From assembly GCF_050947335.1 (NCBI RefSeq), contig NW_027473315.1, forward strand, positions 4,588,001-4,652,000: a DNA stretch of 64,000 nt. Direction: 5' to 3'. This document shows, piece after piece, positions 25,831 to 40,925 of the stretch. Below the pieces are notes generated by a model. The model was not told the DNA's origin, did not search any database, and saw only the letters and a list, made by a program, of their open reading frames with translations. A program made the translations under genes and the position numbers. Source of the stretch: Megachile rotundata (lineage: Eukaryota > Arthropoda > Insecta > Hymenoptera > Megachilidae). Every line of letters begins with the position of its first letter. The first letter of the stretch is position 1.

Positions 25831-28800
25831 TGATTGTGATTGTATGATTGCGATCGTATGATTGTGATTGTATGATTGTGGTTGTATGATTGTCATTGTA
25901 TGATTGTGATTGTATGATTGTGATTATATGATTGTGATTGTACGATTATGATTGTATGTTTGTGATTGTATGATTGTGATGGTATGATTGTGATTGTCTG
26001 ATTGTGGTTGTATGATTGTGATTGTATGATTGTGATTTCATGATTGTGATTGTATGATTGTGATTGTATGATTGTGATTGTACGATTGTGATTGTATGAT
26101 TGTGATTGAATGATTGTGAGTGTATGCTTGCGATTGTATGATTGCGATCGTATGATTGTGATTGCTTGATTGCGATTGTATGATTGTGATAGTATGATTG
26201 TGATGGTATGATTGTGATTGTAAGATTGTGATTGTATAATTATGATTGTATGATTGTGATTGCATGATTGTGATTGTATGATTGTGATTGCATGATTGTG
26301 ATTGTATGATTGTGATAGTATGATTGTTTTTGTATGATTGTGATTGTATAGTAGTAAATGTATGATTGTGATCGTATAGTTGTTATTGTATGATTGTGAT
26401 TGAATGATTGTGAGTGTATGCTTGTGATTGTATGATTGTGATTGTATGATTGTGATTGAATGATTGTGAGTGTATGATTGTGATTGTATGATTGCGATCG
26501 TATGATTGTGATTGTTTGACTGCGATTGTATGATTGTGATTGTAAGATTGTGATTGTATGATTGTGATTGTATGATTGTGATCGTATGATTGTTATTGCA
26601 TGATTGTGATTGAATGATTGTGATTGCTTGATTGCGATTGTATGATTGTGATTGTATGATTGTGATTGTATGATTGTGATTGCATGATTGTGATTGTATG
26701 ATTGTGATTGTATGATTGTGATTGTATGATTGTGATTGTATGATTGCGATCGTATGATTGTGATTGTATGATTGTGGTTGTATGATTGTGATTGTATGAT
26801 TGTGATTGTATGATTGTGATTGTATGATTGTGATTGTACGATTATGATTGTATGTTTGTGATTGTATGATTGTGATGGTATGATTGTGATTGTCTGATTG
26901 TGGTTGTATGATTGTGATTGTATGATTGCGATCGTATGATTGTGATTGTTTGACTGCGATTGTATGATTGTGATTGTAAGATTGTGATTGTATGATTGTG
27001 ATTGTATGATTGTGATTGTATGATTGTGATTGTATGATTGTGATTGTATGATTGGGATAGTATGATTGTGATTGTATGATTGTGATTGTATGATTGTGAA
27101 TGAATGATTGTGATTGTATGATTGTGACTGTATGATTGTGATAGTATGATTGTTTTTGTATGATTGTGATTCTATAGTAGTAAATGTATGATTGTGATCG
27201 TATGGTTGTTATTGTATGATTGTTATTGAATGATTGTTTTTGTATGATTGTGATTCTATACTAGTAATTGTATGATTGTGATCGTATGGTTGTTATTGTA
27301 TGATTGTGATTGAATGATTGTGAGTGTATGATTGTGATTGTATGATTGCGATCGTATGATTGTGATTGTATGATTGTGGTTGTATGATTGTGATTGTATG
27401 ATTGTGATTGTATGATTGTGATTGTATGATTGTAATTGTACGATTATGATTGTATGTTTGTGATTGTATGATTGTGATGGTATGATTGTGATTGTCTGAT
27501 TGTGGTTGTATGGTTGTGATTGTATGATTGCGATCGTATGATTGTGATTGTTTGACTGCGATTGTATGATTGTGATTGTAAGATTGTGATTGTATGATTG
27601 TGATTGTATGATTGTGATTTCATGATTGTGATTGTATGATTGTGATTGTATGATTGTGATTGTACGATTGTGATTGTATGATTGTGATTGAATGATTGTG
27701 AGTGTATGCTTGCGATTGTATGATTGCGATCGTATGATTGTGATTGCTTGATTGCGATTGTATGATTGTGATTGTATGATTGTGATTGTATGACTGTGAT
27801 TGTATGATTGTGATTGCATGATTGTGATTGTATGATTGTGATTGTATGATTGTGATTGTATGATTGTGATAGTATGATTGTGATTGTATGATTGTTTTTG
27901 TATGATTGTGATTCTATAGTAGTAATTGTATGATTGTGATCGTATGATTGTTATTGTATGATTGTGATTGAATGATTGTGATTGCTTGATCGCGATTGTA
28001 TGATTGTGATTGTATGATTGTGATCGTATGATTGTTATTGTATGATTGTGATTGAATGGTTGTGAGTGTATGATTGTGATTGTATGATTGCGATCGTATG
28101 ATTGTGATTGCTTGATTGCGATTGTATTATTGTGGTTGTATGATTGTGTTTGTATGATTGTGGTTGTATGATTGTGATTGTATGATTGTGATTGTTTGAT
28201 TGCGATTCTATAGTAGTAATTGTATGATTGTGATCGTATGATTGTTATTGTATGATTGTGATTGAATGATTTTGAGTGTATGATTGTGATTGTATGATTG
28301 CGATCGTATGATTGCGATTGAATGATTGTGATTGTTTGATTGCGATTGTATGATTGTGATTGTATGATTGTGATTGTATGATTGTGATTGTATGATTGTG
28401 ATTGTATGATTGTGATTGTATGATTGTGATTGTACGATTATGATTGTATGTTTGTGATTGTATGATTGTGATGGTATGATTGTGATTGTCTGATTGTGGT
28501 TGTATGATTGTGATTGTATGATTGCGATCGTATGATTGTGATTGTTTGACTGCGATTGTATGATTGTGATTGTAAGATTGTGATTGTATGATTGTGATTG
28601 TATGATTGTGATGGTATGATTGTGATTGTCTGATTGTGGTTGTATGATTGTGATTGTATGATTGCGATCGTATGATTGTGATTGTTTGACTGCGATTGTA
28701 TGATTGTGATTGTAAGATTGTGATTGTATGATTGTGATTGTATGATTGTGATGTCATGATGGTGATTGTATGATTGTGATTGTATGATTGTGATTGTACG

Positions 28801-31570
28801 ATTGTGATTGTATGATTGTGATTGAATGATTGAGAGTGTATGCTTGCGATTGTATGATTGCGATCGTATGATTGTGATTGCTTGATTGCGATTGTATGAT
28901 TGTGATTGTATGATTGTGATTGTATGATTGTGATTGCACGATTGTGATTGTACGATTGTGATTGTATGATTGTGATTGTATGATTGTGATTGTTTGATTG
29001 CGATTCTATAGTAGTAATTGTATGATTGTGATTGTATGATTGTGATTGTATGATTGTGATTGTATGATTGTGATTGTATGATTATGATTGTATGTTTGGG
29101 ATTGTATGATTGTGATGGTATGATTGTGATTGTATGATTGTGATCGTATGATTGTGATTGTATGATTGTGATTGAATGATTGTGAGTGTATGATTGTGAT
29201 TGTATGATTGCGATCGTATGATTGTGACTGTTTGATTGCGATTCTATAGTAGTAATTGTATGATTGTGATCGTATGATTGTTATTGTATGATTGTGATTG
29301 AATGATTTTGAGTGTATGATTGTGATTGTATGATTGCGATCGTATGATTGTGATTGCTTGATTGCGGTTGTATGATTGTGATAGTATGATTGTGATGGTA
29401 TGATTGTGATTGTATGATTGTGATTGTATAATTATGATTGTATGATTGTGATTGCATGATTGTGATTGTATGATTGTGATTGCATGATTGTGATTGTATG
29501 ATTGTGATAGTATGATTGTTTTTGTATGATTGTGATTGTATAGTTGTAATTGTATGATTGCCATCGTATGATTGTGATTGTATGGTTGTGATTGTATGAT
29601 TGTGATTATATGATTGTGATTGTATGATAGTGATTGAATGATTGTGAGTGTATGCTTGCGATTGTATGATTGTGATTGTATGATTGTTTTTGTATGATTG
29701 TGATTCTATAGTAGTAATTGTATGATTGTGATCGTATGGTTGTTATTGTATGATTGTGATTGTATGATTGTGATTGTATGATTGTGATTGTAAGATTGTG
29801 ATTGTATGATTGTGATTGTATGATTGTGATTGCATGATTGTGATTGTATGATTGTGATTGTATGATTGTGATAGTATGATTGTGATTGTATGATTGTTTT
29901 TGTATGATTGTGATTCTATAGTAGTAATTGTATGATTGTGATCGTATGATTGTTATTGTATGATTGTGATTGAATGATTGTGATTGCTTGATCGCGATTG
30001 TATGATTGTGATTGTATGATTGTGATTGTATGATTGGGATCGTATGATTGTTATTGTATGTTTGTGATTGAATGGTTGTGAGTGTATGATTGTGATTGTA
30101 TGATTGCGATCGTATGATTGTGATTGTATGATTGTGATTGTATGATTGTGATTGTGTGATTGTGATTGTGTGATTGTGTGATTGTGTGATTGCGATTGTA
30201 TGATTGTGATTGTGTGATTGTGATTGTGTGATTGTGATTGTGTGATTGTGATTGTGTGATTGTGATTGTGTGATTGTGATTGTGTGATTGTGATTGTATG
30301 ATTGCGATCGTATGATTGTGATTGTTTGACTGCGATTGTATGATTGTGATTGTAAGATTGTGATTGTATGATTGTGATTGTATGATTGTGATCGTATGAT
30401 TGTTATTGTATGATTGTGGTTGAATGATTGTGAGCGTATTACTGTGATTGTATGATTGCGATCGTATGATTGTGATTGTTTGACTGCGATTGTATGATTG
30501 TGATTGTAAGATTGTGATTGTATGATTGTGATTGTATGATTGTGATTGTTTGATTGTGATTGTATGATTGGGATAGTATGATTGTGATTGTATGGTTGTG
30601 ATTGTATGATTGTGAATGAATGATTGTGATTGTATGATTGTGACTGTATGATTGTGATAGTATGATTGTTTTTGTATGATTGTGATTCTATAGTAGTAAA
30701 TGTATGATTGTGATCGTATGGCTGTTATTGTATGATTGTGATTGAATGATTGTTTTTGTATGATTGTGATTCTATAGTAGTAATTGTATGATTGTGATCG
30801 TATGGTTGTTATTGTATGATTGTGATTGAATGATTGTGAGTGTATGATTGTGATTGTATGATTGTGATTGTATGATTGTGATTGAATGATTGTGAGTGTA
30901 TGATTGGGATTGTATGATTGCGATCGTATGATTGTGATTGTTTGACTGCGATTGTATGATTGTGATTGTAAGATTGTGATTGTATGATTGTGATTGTATG
31001 ATTGTGATCGTATGATTGTTATTGTATGATTGTGGTTGAATGATTGTGAGCGTATTATTGTGATTGTATGATTGCGATCGTATGATTGTGATTGCTTGAT
31101 TGCGATTGTATGATTGTGATTGTATGATTGTGATTGTATGACTGTGATTGTATGATTGTGATTGTACGATTATGATTGTATGTTTGTGATTGTATGATTG
31201 TGATGGTATGATTGTGATCGTCTGATTGTGGTTGTATGATTGTGATTGTATGATTGCGATCGTATGATTGTGATTGTTTGACTGCGATTGTATGATTGTG
31301 ATTGTAAGATTGTGATTGTATGATTGTGATTGTATGATTGTGATTGTATGATTGTGATTGTGTGATTGTGATTGTATGATTGGGATAGTATGATTGTGAT
31401 TGTATGATTGTGATTGTATGATTGTGAATGAATGATTGTGATTGTATGATTGTGACTGTATGATTGTGATTGAATGATTGTGAGTGTATGATTGTGATTG
31501 TTTGACTGCGATTGTATGATTGTGATTGTAAGATTGTGATTGTATGATTGTGATTGTATGTTTGTGATTG
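25831..31570 (+). repeat. Long tandem block, copy alpha
   Basis: Copy alpha of a direct tandem pair with 31.57-36.43 kb. Landmark offsets are 5,826 bp at TTTCA 26041, then 5,546 bp from TACTAG 27259 through TGTCATGATGG 28755 to about 29,764, and 5,210 bp at the 8-bp cluster near 30,171. The steps of 280 and 336 bp are whole-unit deletions in copy beta. Alpha contains the rare units TGTGTTTG near 28,145, TGTTTGGGATTG near 29,093 and TGATTGCCATCG near 29,557, all shared with beta except where beta is deleted. Register changes only at the two 8-bp units. Confidence 0.87.
30143..30298 (+). repeat. 8-bp unit cluster 1 (two units)
   Basis: Two units ending GTG (A14G), then TGATTGTG at 30171-30178 and 30179-30186, then TGATTGCGATTGTA, six G-ending units and one consensus unit, bounded by CGATCG units. 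The 8-mer equals the 14-mer minus one TGATTG. This is the first place where the 14-bp register shifts. Confidence 0.95.
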
Positions 31571-34500
31571 TGTGATTGTGATTGTATGATTGGGATAGTA
31601 TGATTGTGATTGTATGATTGTGATTGTATGATTGTGATTGTATGATTGTGATTGTATGATTGTGATTGTATGATTGCGATCGTATGATTGTGATTGTATG
31701 ATTGTGGTTGTATGATTGTCATTGTATGATTGTGATTGTATGATTGTGATTATATGATTGTGATTGTACGATTATGATTGTATGTTTGTGATTGTATGAT
31801 TGTGATGGTATGATTGTGATTGTCTGATTGTGGTTGTATGATTGTGATTGTATGATTGTGATTTCATGATTGTGATTGTATGATTGTGATTGTATGATTG
31901 TGATTGTACGATTGTGATTGTATGATTGTGATTGAATGATTGTGAGTGTATGCTTGCGATTGTATGATTGCGATCGTATGATTGTGATTGCTTGATTGCG
32001 ATTGTATGATTGTGATAGTATGATTGTGATTGTATGATTGCGATCGTATGATTGTGATTGTTTGACTGCGATTGTATGATTGTGATTGTAAGATTGTGAT
32101 TGTATGATTGTGATTGTATGATTGTGATCGTATGATTGTTATTGCATGATTGTGATTGAATGATTGTGATTGCTTGATTGCGATTGTATGATTGTGATTG
32201 TATGATTGTGATTGTATGATTGTGATTGCATGATTGTGATTGTATGATTGTGATTGTATGATTGTGATTGTATGATTGTGATTGTATGATTGCGATCGTA
32301 TGATTGTGATTGTATGATTGTGGTTGTATGATTGTGATTGTATGATTGTGATTGTATGATTGTGATTGTATGATTGTGATTGTACGATTATGATTGTATG
32401 TTTGTGATTGTATGATTGTGATGGTATGATTGTGATTGTCTGATTGTGGTTGTATGATTGTGATTGTATGATTGCGATCGTATGATTGTGATTGTTTGAC
32501 TGCGATTGTATGATTGTGATTGTAAGATTGTGATTGTATGATTGTGATTGTATGATTGTGATTGTATGATTGTGATTGTATGATTGTGATTGTATGATTG
32601 GGATAGTATGATTGTGATTGTATGATTGTGATTGTATGATTGTGAATGAATGATTGTGATTGTATGATTGTGACTGTATGATTGTGATAGTATGATTGTT
32701 TTTGTATGATTGTGATTCTATAGTAGTAAATGTATGATTGTGATCGTATGGTTGTTATTGTATGATTGTTATTGAATGATTGTTTTTGTATGATTGTGAT
32801 TCTATACTAGTAATTGTATGATTGTGATCGTATGGTTGTTATTGTATGATTGTGATTGAATGATTGTGAGTGTATGATTGTGATTGTATGATTGCGATCG
32901 TATGATTGTGATTGTATGATTGTGGTTGTATGATTGTGATTGTATGATTGTGATTGTATGATTGTGATTGTATGATTGTAATTGTACGATTATGATTGTA
33001 TGTTTGTGATTGTATGATTGTGATGGTATGATTGTGATTGTCTGATTGTGGTTGTATGGTTGTGATTGTATGATTGCGATCGTATGATTGTGATTGTTTG
33101 ACTGCGATTGTATGATTGTGATTGTAAGATTGTGATTGTATGATTGTGATTGTATGATTGTGATTTCATGATTGTGATTGTATGATTGTGATTGTATGAT
33201 TGTGATTGTACGATTGTGATTGTATGATTGTGATTGAATGATTGTGAGTGTATGCTTGCGATTGTATGATTGCGATCGTATGATTGTGATTGCTTGATTG
33301 CGATTGTATGATTGTGATTGTATGATTGTGATTGTATGACTGTGATTGTATGATTGTGATTGCATGATTGTGATTGTATGATTGTGATTGTATGATTGTG
33401 ATTGTATGATTGTGATAGTATGATTGTGATTGTATGATTGTTTTTGTATGATTGTGATTCTATAGTAGTAATTGTATGATTGTGATCGTATGATTGTTAT
33501 TGTATGATTGTGATTGAATGATTGTGATTGCTTGATCGCGATTGTATGATTGTGATTGTATGATTGTGATCGTATGATTGTTATTGTATGATTGTGATTG
33601 AATGGTTGTGAGTGTATGATTGTGATTGTATGATTGCGATCGTATGATTGTGATTGCTTGATTGCGATTGTATTATTGTGGTTGTATGATTGTGTTTGTA
33701 TGATTGTGGTTGTATGATTGTGATTGTATGATTGTGATTGTTTGATTGCGATTCTATAGTAGTAATTGTATGATTGTGATCGTATGATTGTTATTGTATG
33801 ATTGTGATTGAATGATTTTGAGTGTATGATTGTGATTGTATGATTGCGATCGTATGATTGCGATTGAATGATTGTGATTGTTTGATTGCGATTGTATGAT
33901 TGTGATTGTATGATTGTGATTGTATGATTGTGATTGTATGATTGTGATTGTATGATTGTGATTGTATGATTGTGATTGTACGATTATGATTGTATGTTTG
34001 TGATTGTATGATTGTGATGGTATGATTGTGATTGTCTGATTGTGGTTGTATGATTGTGATTGTATGATTGCGATCGTATGATTGTGATTGTTTGACTGCG
34101 ATTGTATGATTGTGATTGTAAGATTGTGATTGTATGATTGTGATTGTATGATTGTGATGGTATGATTGTGATTGTCTGATTGTGGTTGTATGATTGTGAT
34201 TGTATGATTGCGATCGTATGATTGTGATTGTTTGACTGCGATTGTATGATTGTGATTGTAAGATTGTGATTGTATGATTGTGATTGTATGATTGTGATGT
34301 CATGATGGTGATTGTATGATTGTGATTGTATGATTGTGATTGTACGATTGTGATTGTATGATTGTGATTGAATGATTGAGAGTGTATGCTTGCGATTGTA
34401 TGATTGCGATCGTATGATTGTGATTGCTTGATTGCGATTGTATGATTGTGATTGTATGATTGTGATTGTATGATTGTGATTGCATGATTGTGATTGTACG

Positions 34501-36430
34501 ATTGTGATTGTATGATTGTGATTGTATGATTGTGATTGTTTGATTGCGATTCTATAGTAGTAATTGTATGATTGTGATTGTATGATTGTGATTGTATGAT
34601 TGTGATTGTATGATTGTGATTGTATGATTATGATTGTATGTTTGGGATTGTATGATTGTGATGGTATGATTGTGATTGTATGATTGTGATCGTATGATTG
34701 TGATTGTATGATTGTGATTGAATGATTGTGAGTGTATGATTGTGATTGTATGATTGCGATCGTATGATTGTGACTGTTTGATTGCGATTCTATAGTAGTA
34801 ATTGTATGATTGTGATCGTATGATTGTTATTGTATGATTGTGATTGAATGATTTTGAGTGTATGATTGTGATTGTATGATTGCGATCGTATGATTGTGAT
34901 TGCTTGATTGCGGTTGTATGATTGTGATAGTATGATTGTGATGGTATGATTGTGATTGTATGATTGTGATTGTATAATTATGATTGTATGATTGTGATTG
35001 CATGATTGTGATTGTATGATTGTGATTGCATGATTGTGATTGTATGATTGTGATAGTATGATTGTTTTTGTATGATTGTGATTGTATAGTTGTAATTGTA
35101 TGATTGCCATCGTATGATTGTGATTGTATGGTTGTGATTGTATGATTGTGATTATATGATTGTGATTGTATGATAGTGATTGAATGATTGTGAGTGTATG
35201 CTTGCGATTGTATGATTGTGATTGTATGATTGTTTTTGTATGATTGTGATTCTATAGTAGTAATTGTATGATTGTGATCGTATGGTTGTTATTGTATGAT
35301 TGTGATTGTATGATTGCGATCGTATGATTGTGATTGTATGATTGTGATTGTATGATTGTGATTGTGTGATTGTGATTGTGTGATTGTGTGATTGTGTGAT
35401 TGTGATTGTATGATTGTGATTGTGTGATTGTGATTGTGTGATTGTGATTGTGTGATTGTGATTGTGTGATTGTGATTGTGTGATTGTGATTGTGTGATTG
35501 TGATTGTATGATTGCGATCGTATGATTGTGATTGTTTGACTGCGATTGTATGATTGTGATTGTAAGATTGTGATTGTAAGATTGTGATTGTATGATTGTG
35601 ATTGTATGATTGTGATCGTATGATTGTTATTGTATGATTGTGGTTGAATGATTGTGAGCGTATTATTGTGATTGTATGATTGCGATCGTATGATTGTGAT
35701 TGCTTGATTGCGATTGTATGATTGTGATTGTATGATTGTGATTGTATGACTGTGATTGTATGATTGTGATTGTACGATTATGATTGTATGTTTGTGATTG
35801 TATGATTGTGATGGTATGATTGTGATCGTCTGATTGTGGTTGTATGATTGTGATTGTATGATTGCGATCGTATGATTGTGATTGTTTGACTGCGATTGTA
35901 TGATTGTGATTGTAAGATTGTGATTGTATGATTGTGATTGTATGATTGTGATTGTATGATTGTGATTGTGTGATTGTGATTGTATGATTGGGATAGTATG
36001 ATTGTGATTGTATGATTGTGATTGTATGATTGTGAATGAATGATTGTGATTGTATGATTGTGACTGTATGATTGTGATTGAATGATTGTGAGTGTATGAT
36101 TGTGATTGTTTGACTGCGATTGTATGATTGTGATTGTAAGATTGTGATTGTATGATTGTGATTGTATGTTTGTGATTGTGTGATTGTGATTGTATGATTG
36201 GGATAGTATGATTGTGATTGTATGATTGTGATTGTATGATTGTGAATGAATGATTGTGATTGTATGATTGTGACTGTATGATTGTGATTGAATGATTGTG
36301 AGTGTATGATTGTGATTGTATGATTGCGATCGTATGATTGTGATTGTATGATTGTGGTTGTATGATTGTGATTGTATGATTGTGATTGTATGATTGTGAT
36401 TGTATGATTGTGATTGTATGATTGTGATTG
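31571..36430 (+). repeat. Long tandem block, copy beta
   Basis: Matches copy alpha in order but is shorter. About 280 bp is missing near 32,030, about 336 bp at 35,311 (alpha 29,765-30,100) and about 600 bp near 35,590 (alpha about 30,380-30,980). At 35,311 the sequence runs straight from the TAGTAG phrase into the CGATCG unit that precedes the 8-bp cluster. Private changes include two successive AGATTG units near 35,567-35,594. Confidence 0.85.
35353..35508 (+). repeat. 8-bp unit cluster 2 (two units)
   Basis: Same layout as cluster 1: two G-ending units, TGATTGTG at 35381 and 35389, a consensus unit (cluster 1 has TGCG here), six G-ending units and a consensus unit, between CGATCG units at 35311 and 35509. 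It is the copy-beta partner of cluster 1 at offset 5,210 bp. Confidence 0.95.
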
Positions 36431-38310
36431 TATGATTGTGATCGTATGATTGTTATTGTATGATTGTGATTGAATGGTTGTGAGTGTATGATTGTGATTG
36501 TATGATTGCGATCGTATGATTGTGATTGCTTGATTGCGATTGTATTATTGTGATTGTATGATTGTGATCGTATGATTGTTATTGTATGATTGTGAATGAA
36601 TGATTGTGATTGTATGATTGTGACTGTATGATTGTGATAGTATGATTGTTTTTGTATGATTGTGATTCTATAGTAGTAAATGTATGATTGTGATCGTATG
36701 GTTGTTATTGTATGATTGTGATTGAATGGTTGTGAGTGTATGATTGTGATTGTATAATTGTGATTGTATGTTTGTGATTGAATGATTGTGAGTGTATGAT
36801 TGTGATTGTATGATTGCGATCGTATGATTGTGATTGTATGATTGTGGTTGTATGATTGTGATTGTATGATTGTGATTGTATGATTGTGATTGTATGATTG
36901 TGATTGTACGATTATGATTGTATGTTTGTGATTGTATGATTGTGATGGTATGATTGTGATTGTCTGATTGTGGTTGTATGATTGTGATTGTATGATTGCG
37001 ATCGTATGATTGTGATTGTATGATTGTGATTGTATGATTGTGATTGCATGATTGTGATTGTATGATTGTGATTGTATGATTGTGATTGTATGATTGTGAT
37101 AGTATGATTGTGATTGTATGATTGTTCTTGTATGATTGTGATTCTATAGTAGTAATTGTATGATTGTGATCGTATGATTGTTATTGTATGATTGTGATTG
37201 AATGATTGTGATTGCTTGATCGCGATTGTATGATTGTGATTGTATGATTGTGATCGTATGATTGTTATTGTATGAATGTGATTGAATGGTTGTGAGTGTA
37301 TGATTGTGACTGTATGATTGCGATCGTATGATTGTGATTGCTTGATTGCGATTGTATTATTGTGATTGTATGATTGTGATTGTATGATTGTGGTTGTATG
37401 ATTGTGATTGTATGATTGTGATCGTATGATTGTGATTGTATGATTGTGATTGAATGATTGTGAGTGTATGATTGTGATTGTATGATTGCGATCGTATGAT
37501 TGTGATTGTTTGATTGCGATTCTATAGTAGTAATTGTATGATTGTGATCGTATGATTGTTATTGTATGATTGTGATTGAATGATTGTGATTGCTTGATCG
37601 CGATTGTATGATTGTGATTGTATGATTGTGATCGTATGATTGTTATTGTATGATTGTGATTGAATGGTTGTGAGTGTATGATTGTGACTGTATGATTGCG
37701 ATCGTATGATTGTGATTGCTTGATTGCGATTGTATTATTGTGATTGTATGATTGTGATTGTATGATTGTGGTTGTATGATTGTGATTGTATGATTGTGAT
37801 CGTATGATTGTGATTGTATTATTGTGATTGTATGATTGTGATTGTATGATTGTGATTGTATGATTGTGATTGTGTGATTGCGATTGTATGATTGTGATTG
37901 TATGATTGTGATTGTATGATTGTGATTGTACGATTATGATTGTATGTTTGTGATTGTATGATTGTGATGGTATGATTGTGATTGTCTGATTGTGGTTGTA
38001 TGATTGTGATTGTATGATTGCGATCGTATGATTGTGATTGTTTGACTGCGATTGTATGATTGTGATTGTAAGATTGTGATTGTATGATTGTGATTGTATG
38101 ATTGTGATTTCATGATGGTGATTGTATGATTGTGATTGTATGATTGTGATTGTACGATTGTGATTGTATGATTGTGATTGAATGATTGTGAGTGTATGCT
38201 TGCGATTGTATGATTGCGATCGTATGATTGTGATTGCTTGATTGCGATTGTATGATTGTGATTGTATGATTGTGATTGTATGACTGTGATTGTATGATTG
38301 TGATTGCATG
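36431..38310 (+). repeat. Right-family block duplicated at 59.0-60.72 kb
   Basis: Offset 22,572 bp is constant from the TTATTG/GGTTGTGAG units near 36,440 to TTTCATGATGG at 38111/60683. It contains the TTCTTG block (37119), the rare TGTATGAATG junction near 37,271 (shared with the 59.8 kb copy) and two TGATCGCG pairs. From here to 56.5 kb the TTTCA unit is followed by TGATGG. Confidence 0.86.
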
Positions 38311-40925
38311 ATTGTGATTGTATGATTGTGATTGTATGATTGTGATTGTATGATTGTGATAGTATGATTGTGATTGTATGATTGTTTTTGTATGATTGTG
38401 ATTCTATAGTAGTAATTGTATGATTGTGATCGTATGATTGTTATTGTATGATTGTGATTGAATGATTGTGATTGCTTGATCGCGATTGTATGATTGTGAT
38501 TGTATGATTGTGATCGTATGATTGTTATTGTATGATTGTGATTGAATGGTTGTGAGTGTATGATTGTGATTGTATGATTGCGATCGTATGATTGTGATTG
38601 CTTGATTGCGATTGTATTATTGTGATTGTATGATTGTGATTGTATGATTGTGGTTGTATGATTGTGATTGTATGATTGTGATTGTTTGATTGCGATTCTA
38701 TAGTAGTAATTGTATGATTGTGATCGTATGATTGTTATTGTATGATTGTGATTGAATGATTTTGAGTGTATGATTGTGATTGTATGATTGCGATCGTATG
38801 ATTGCGATTGAATGATTGTGATTGTTTGATTGCGATTGTATGATTGTGATTGTATGATTGTTTTTGTATGATTGTGATTACATAGTAGTAATTGTATGAT
38901 TGTGATTGTATGATTATTATTGTATGATTGTGATTGAATGATTGTTTTTGTATGATTGTGATTCTATAGTAGTAATTGTATGATTGTGATCGTATGGTTG
39001 TTATTGTATGATTGTGATTGAATGATTGTGAGTGTATGATTGTGATTGTATAATTGTGATTGTATGTTTGTGATTGAATGATTGTGAGTGTATGACTGTG
39101 ATTGTATGATTGCGATCGTATGATTGTGATTGCTTGATTGCGATTGTATTATTGTGATTGTATGATTGTGATTGTATGATTGTGGTTGTATGATTGTGAT
39201 TGTATGATTGTGATCGTATGATTGTGATTGTATTATTGTGATTGTATGATTGTGATTGTATGATTGTGATTGTATGATTGTGATTGTGTGATTGCGATTG
39301 TATGATTGTGATTGTATGATTGTGATTGTATGATTGTGATTGTACGATTATGATTGTATGTTTGTGATTGTATGATTGTGATGGTATGATTGTGATTGTC
39401 TGATTGTGGTTGTATGATTGTGATTGTATGATTGCGATCGTATGATTGTGATTGTTTGACTGCGATTGTATGATTGTGATTGTAAGATTGTGATTGTATG
39501 ATTGTGATTGTATGATTGTGATTTCATGATGGTGATTGTATGATTGTGATTGTATGATTGTGATTGTACGATTGTGATTGTATGATTGTGATTGAATGAT
39601 TGTGAGTGTATGCTTGCGATTGTATGATTGCGATCGTATGATTGTGATTGCTTGATTGCGATTGTATGATTGTGATTGTATGATTGTGATTGTATGACTG
39701 TGATTGTATGATTGTGATTGCATGATTGTGATTGTATGATTGTGATTGTATGATTGTGATTGAATGATTGTGAGTGTATGATTGTGATTGTTTGACTGCG
39801 ATTGTATGATTGTGATTGTAAGATTGTGATTGTATGATTGTGATTGTATGTTTGTGATTGTGTGATTGTGATTGTATGATTGGGATAGTATGATTGTGAT
39901 TGTATGATTGTGATTGTATGATTGTGAATGAATGATTGTGATTGTATGATTGTGACTGTATGATTGTGATTGAATGATTGTGAGTGTATGATTGTGATTG
40001 TATGATTGCGATCGTATGATTGTGATTGTTTGACTGCGATTGTATGATTGTGATTGTAAGATTGTGATTGTATGATTGTGATTGTATGATTGTGATTGTG
40101 TGATTGTGATTGTATGATTGGGATAGTATGATTGTGATTGTATGATTGTGATTGTATGATTGTGGTTGTATGATTGTGATTGTATGATTGTGATTGTATG
40201 ATTGTGATTGTATGATTGTGATTGTACGATTATGATTGTATGTTTGTGATTGTATGATTGTGATGGTATGATTGTGATTGTCTGATTGTGGTTGTATGAT
40301 TGTGATTGTATGATTGCGATCGTATGATTGTGATTGTATGATTGTGATTGTATGATTGTGATTGCATGATTGTGATCGTATGATTGTTATTGTATGATTG
40401 TGATTGAATGATTGTGATTGCTTGATCGCGATTGTATGATTGTGATTGTATGATTGTGATCGTATGATTGTTATTGTATGAATGTGATTGAATGGTTGTG
40501 AGTGTATGATTGTGACTGTATGATTGCGATCGTATGATTGTGATTGCTTGATTGCGATTGTATTATTGTGATTGTATGATTGTGATTGTATGATTGTGAT
40601 CGTATGATTGTTATTGTATGAATGTGATTGAATGGTTGTGAGTGTATGATTGTGACTGTATGATTGCGATCGTATGATTGTGATTGCTTGATTGCGATTG
40701 TATGATTGTGATTGTATGATTGTGATTTCATGATGGTGATTGTATGATTGTGATTGTATGATTGTGATTGTACGATTGTGATTGTATGATTGTGATTGAA
40801 TGATTGTGAGTGTATGCTTGCGATTGTATGATTGCGATCGTATGATTGTGATTGCTTGATTGCGATTGTATGATTGTGATTGTATGATTGTGATTGTATG
40901 ACTGTGATTGTATGATTGTGATTGC
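38311..40925 (+). repeat. 2.6 kb tandem duplication, copy 1
   Basis: Matches 40,926 onward at 2,618 bp (187 units) at the TAGTAG markers 38405/41023 and 2,604 bp (186 units) near 39,720/42,324. Copy 2 lacks one consensus unit near 41,880. Holds a GATTACA marker, TGATTATTATTG near 38,911, TTTCATGATGG at 39525 and 40729, and a 238-bp GGGATAG pair (39877/40115). A compact stretch at 40.37-40.70 kb contains two close copies of the TGTATGAATG/GGTTGTGAG order. Confidence 0.84.
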
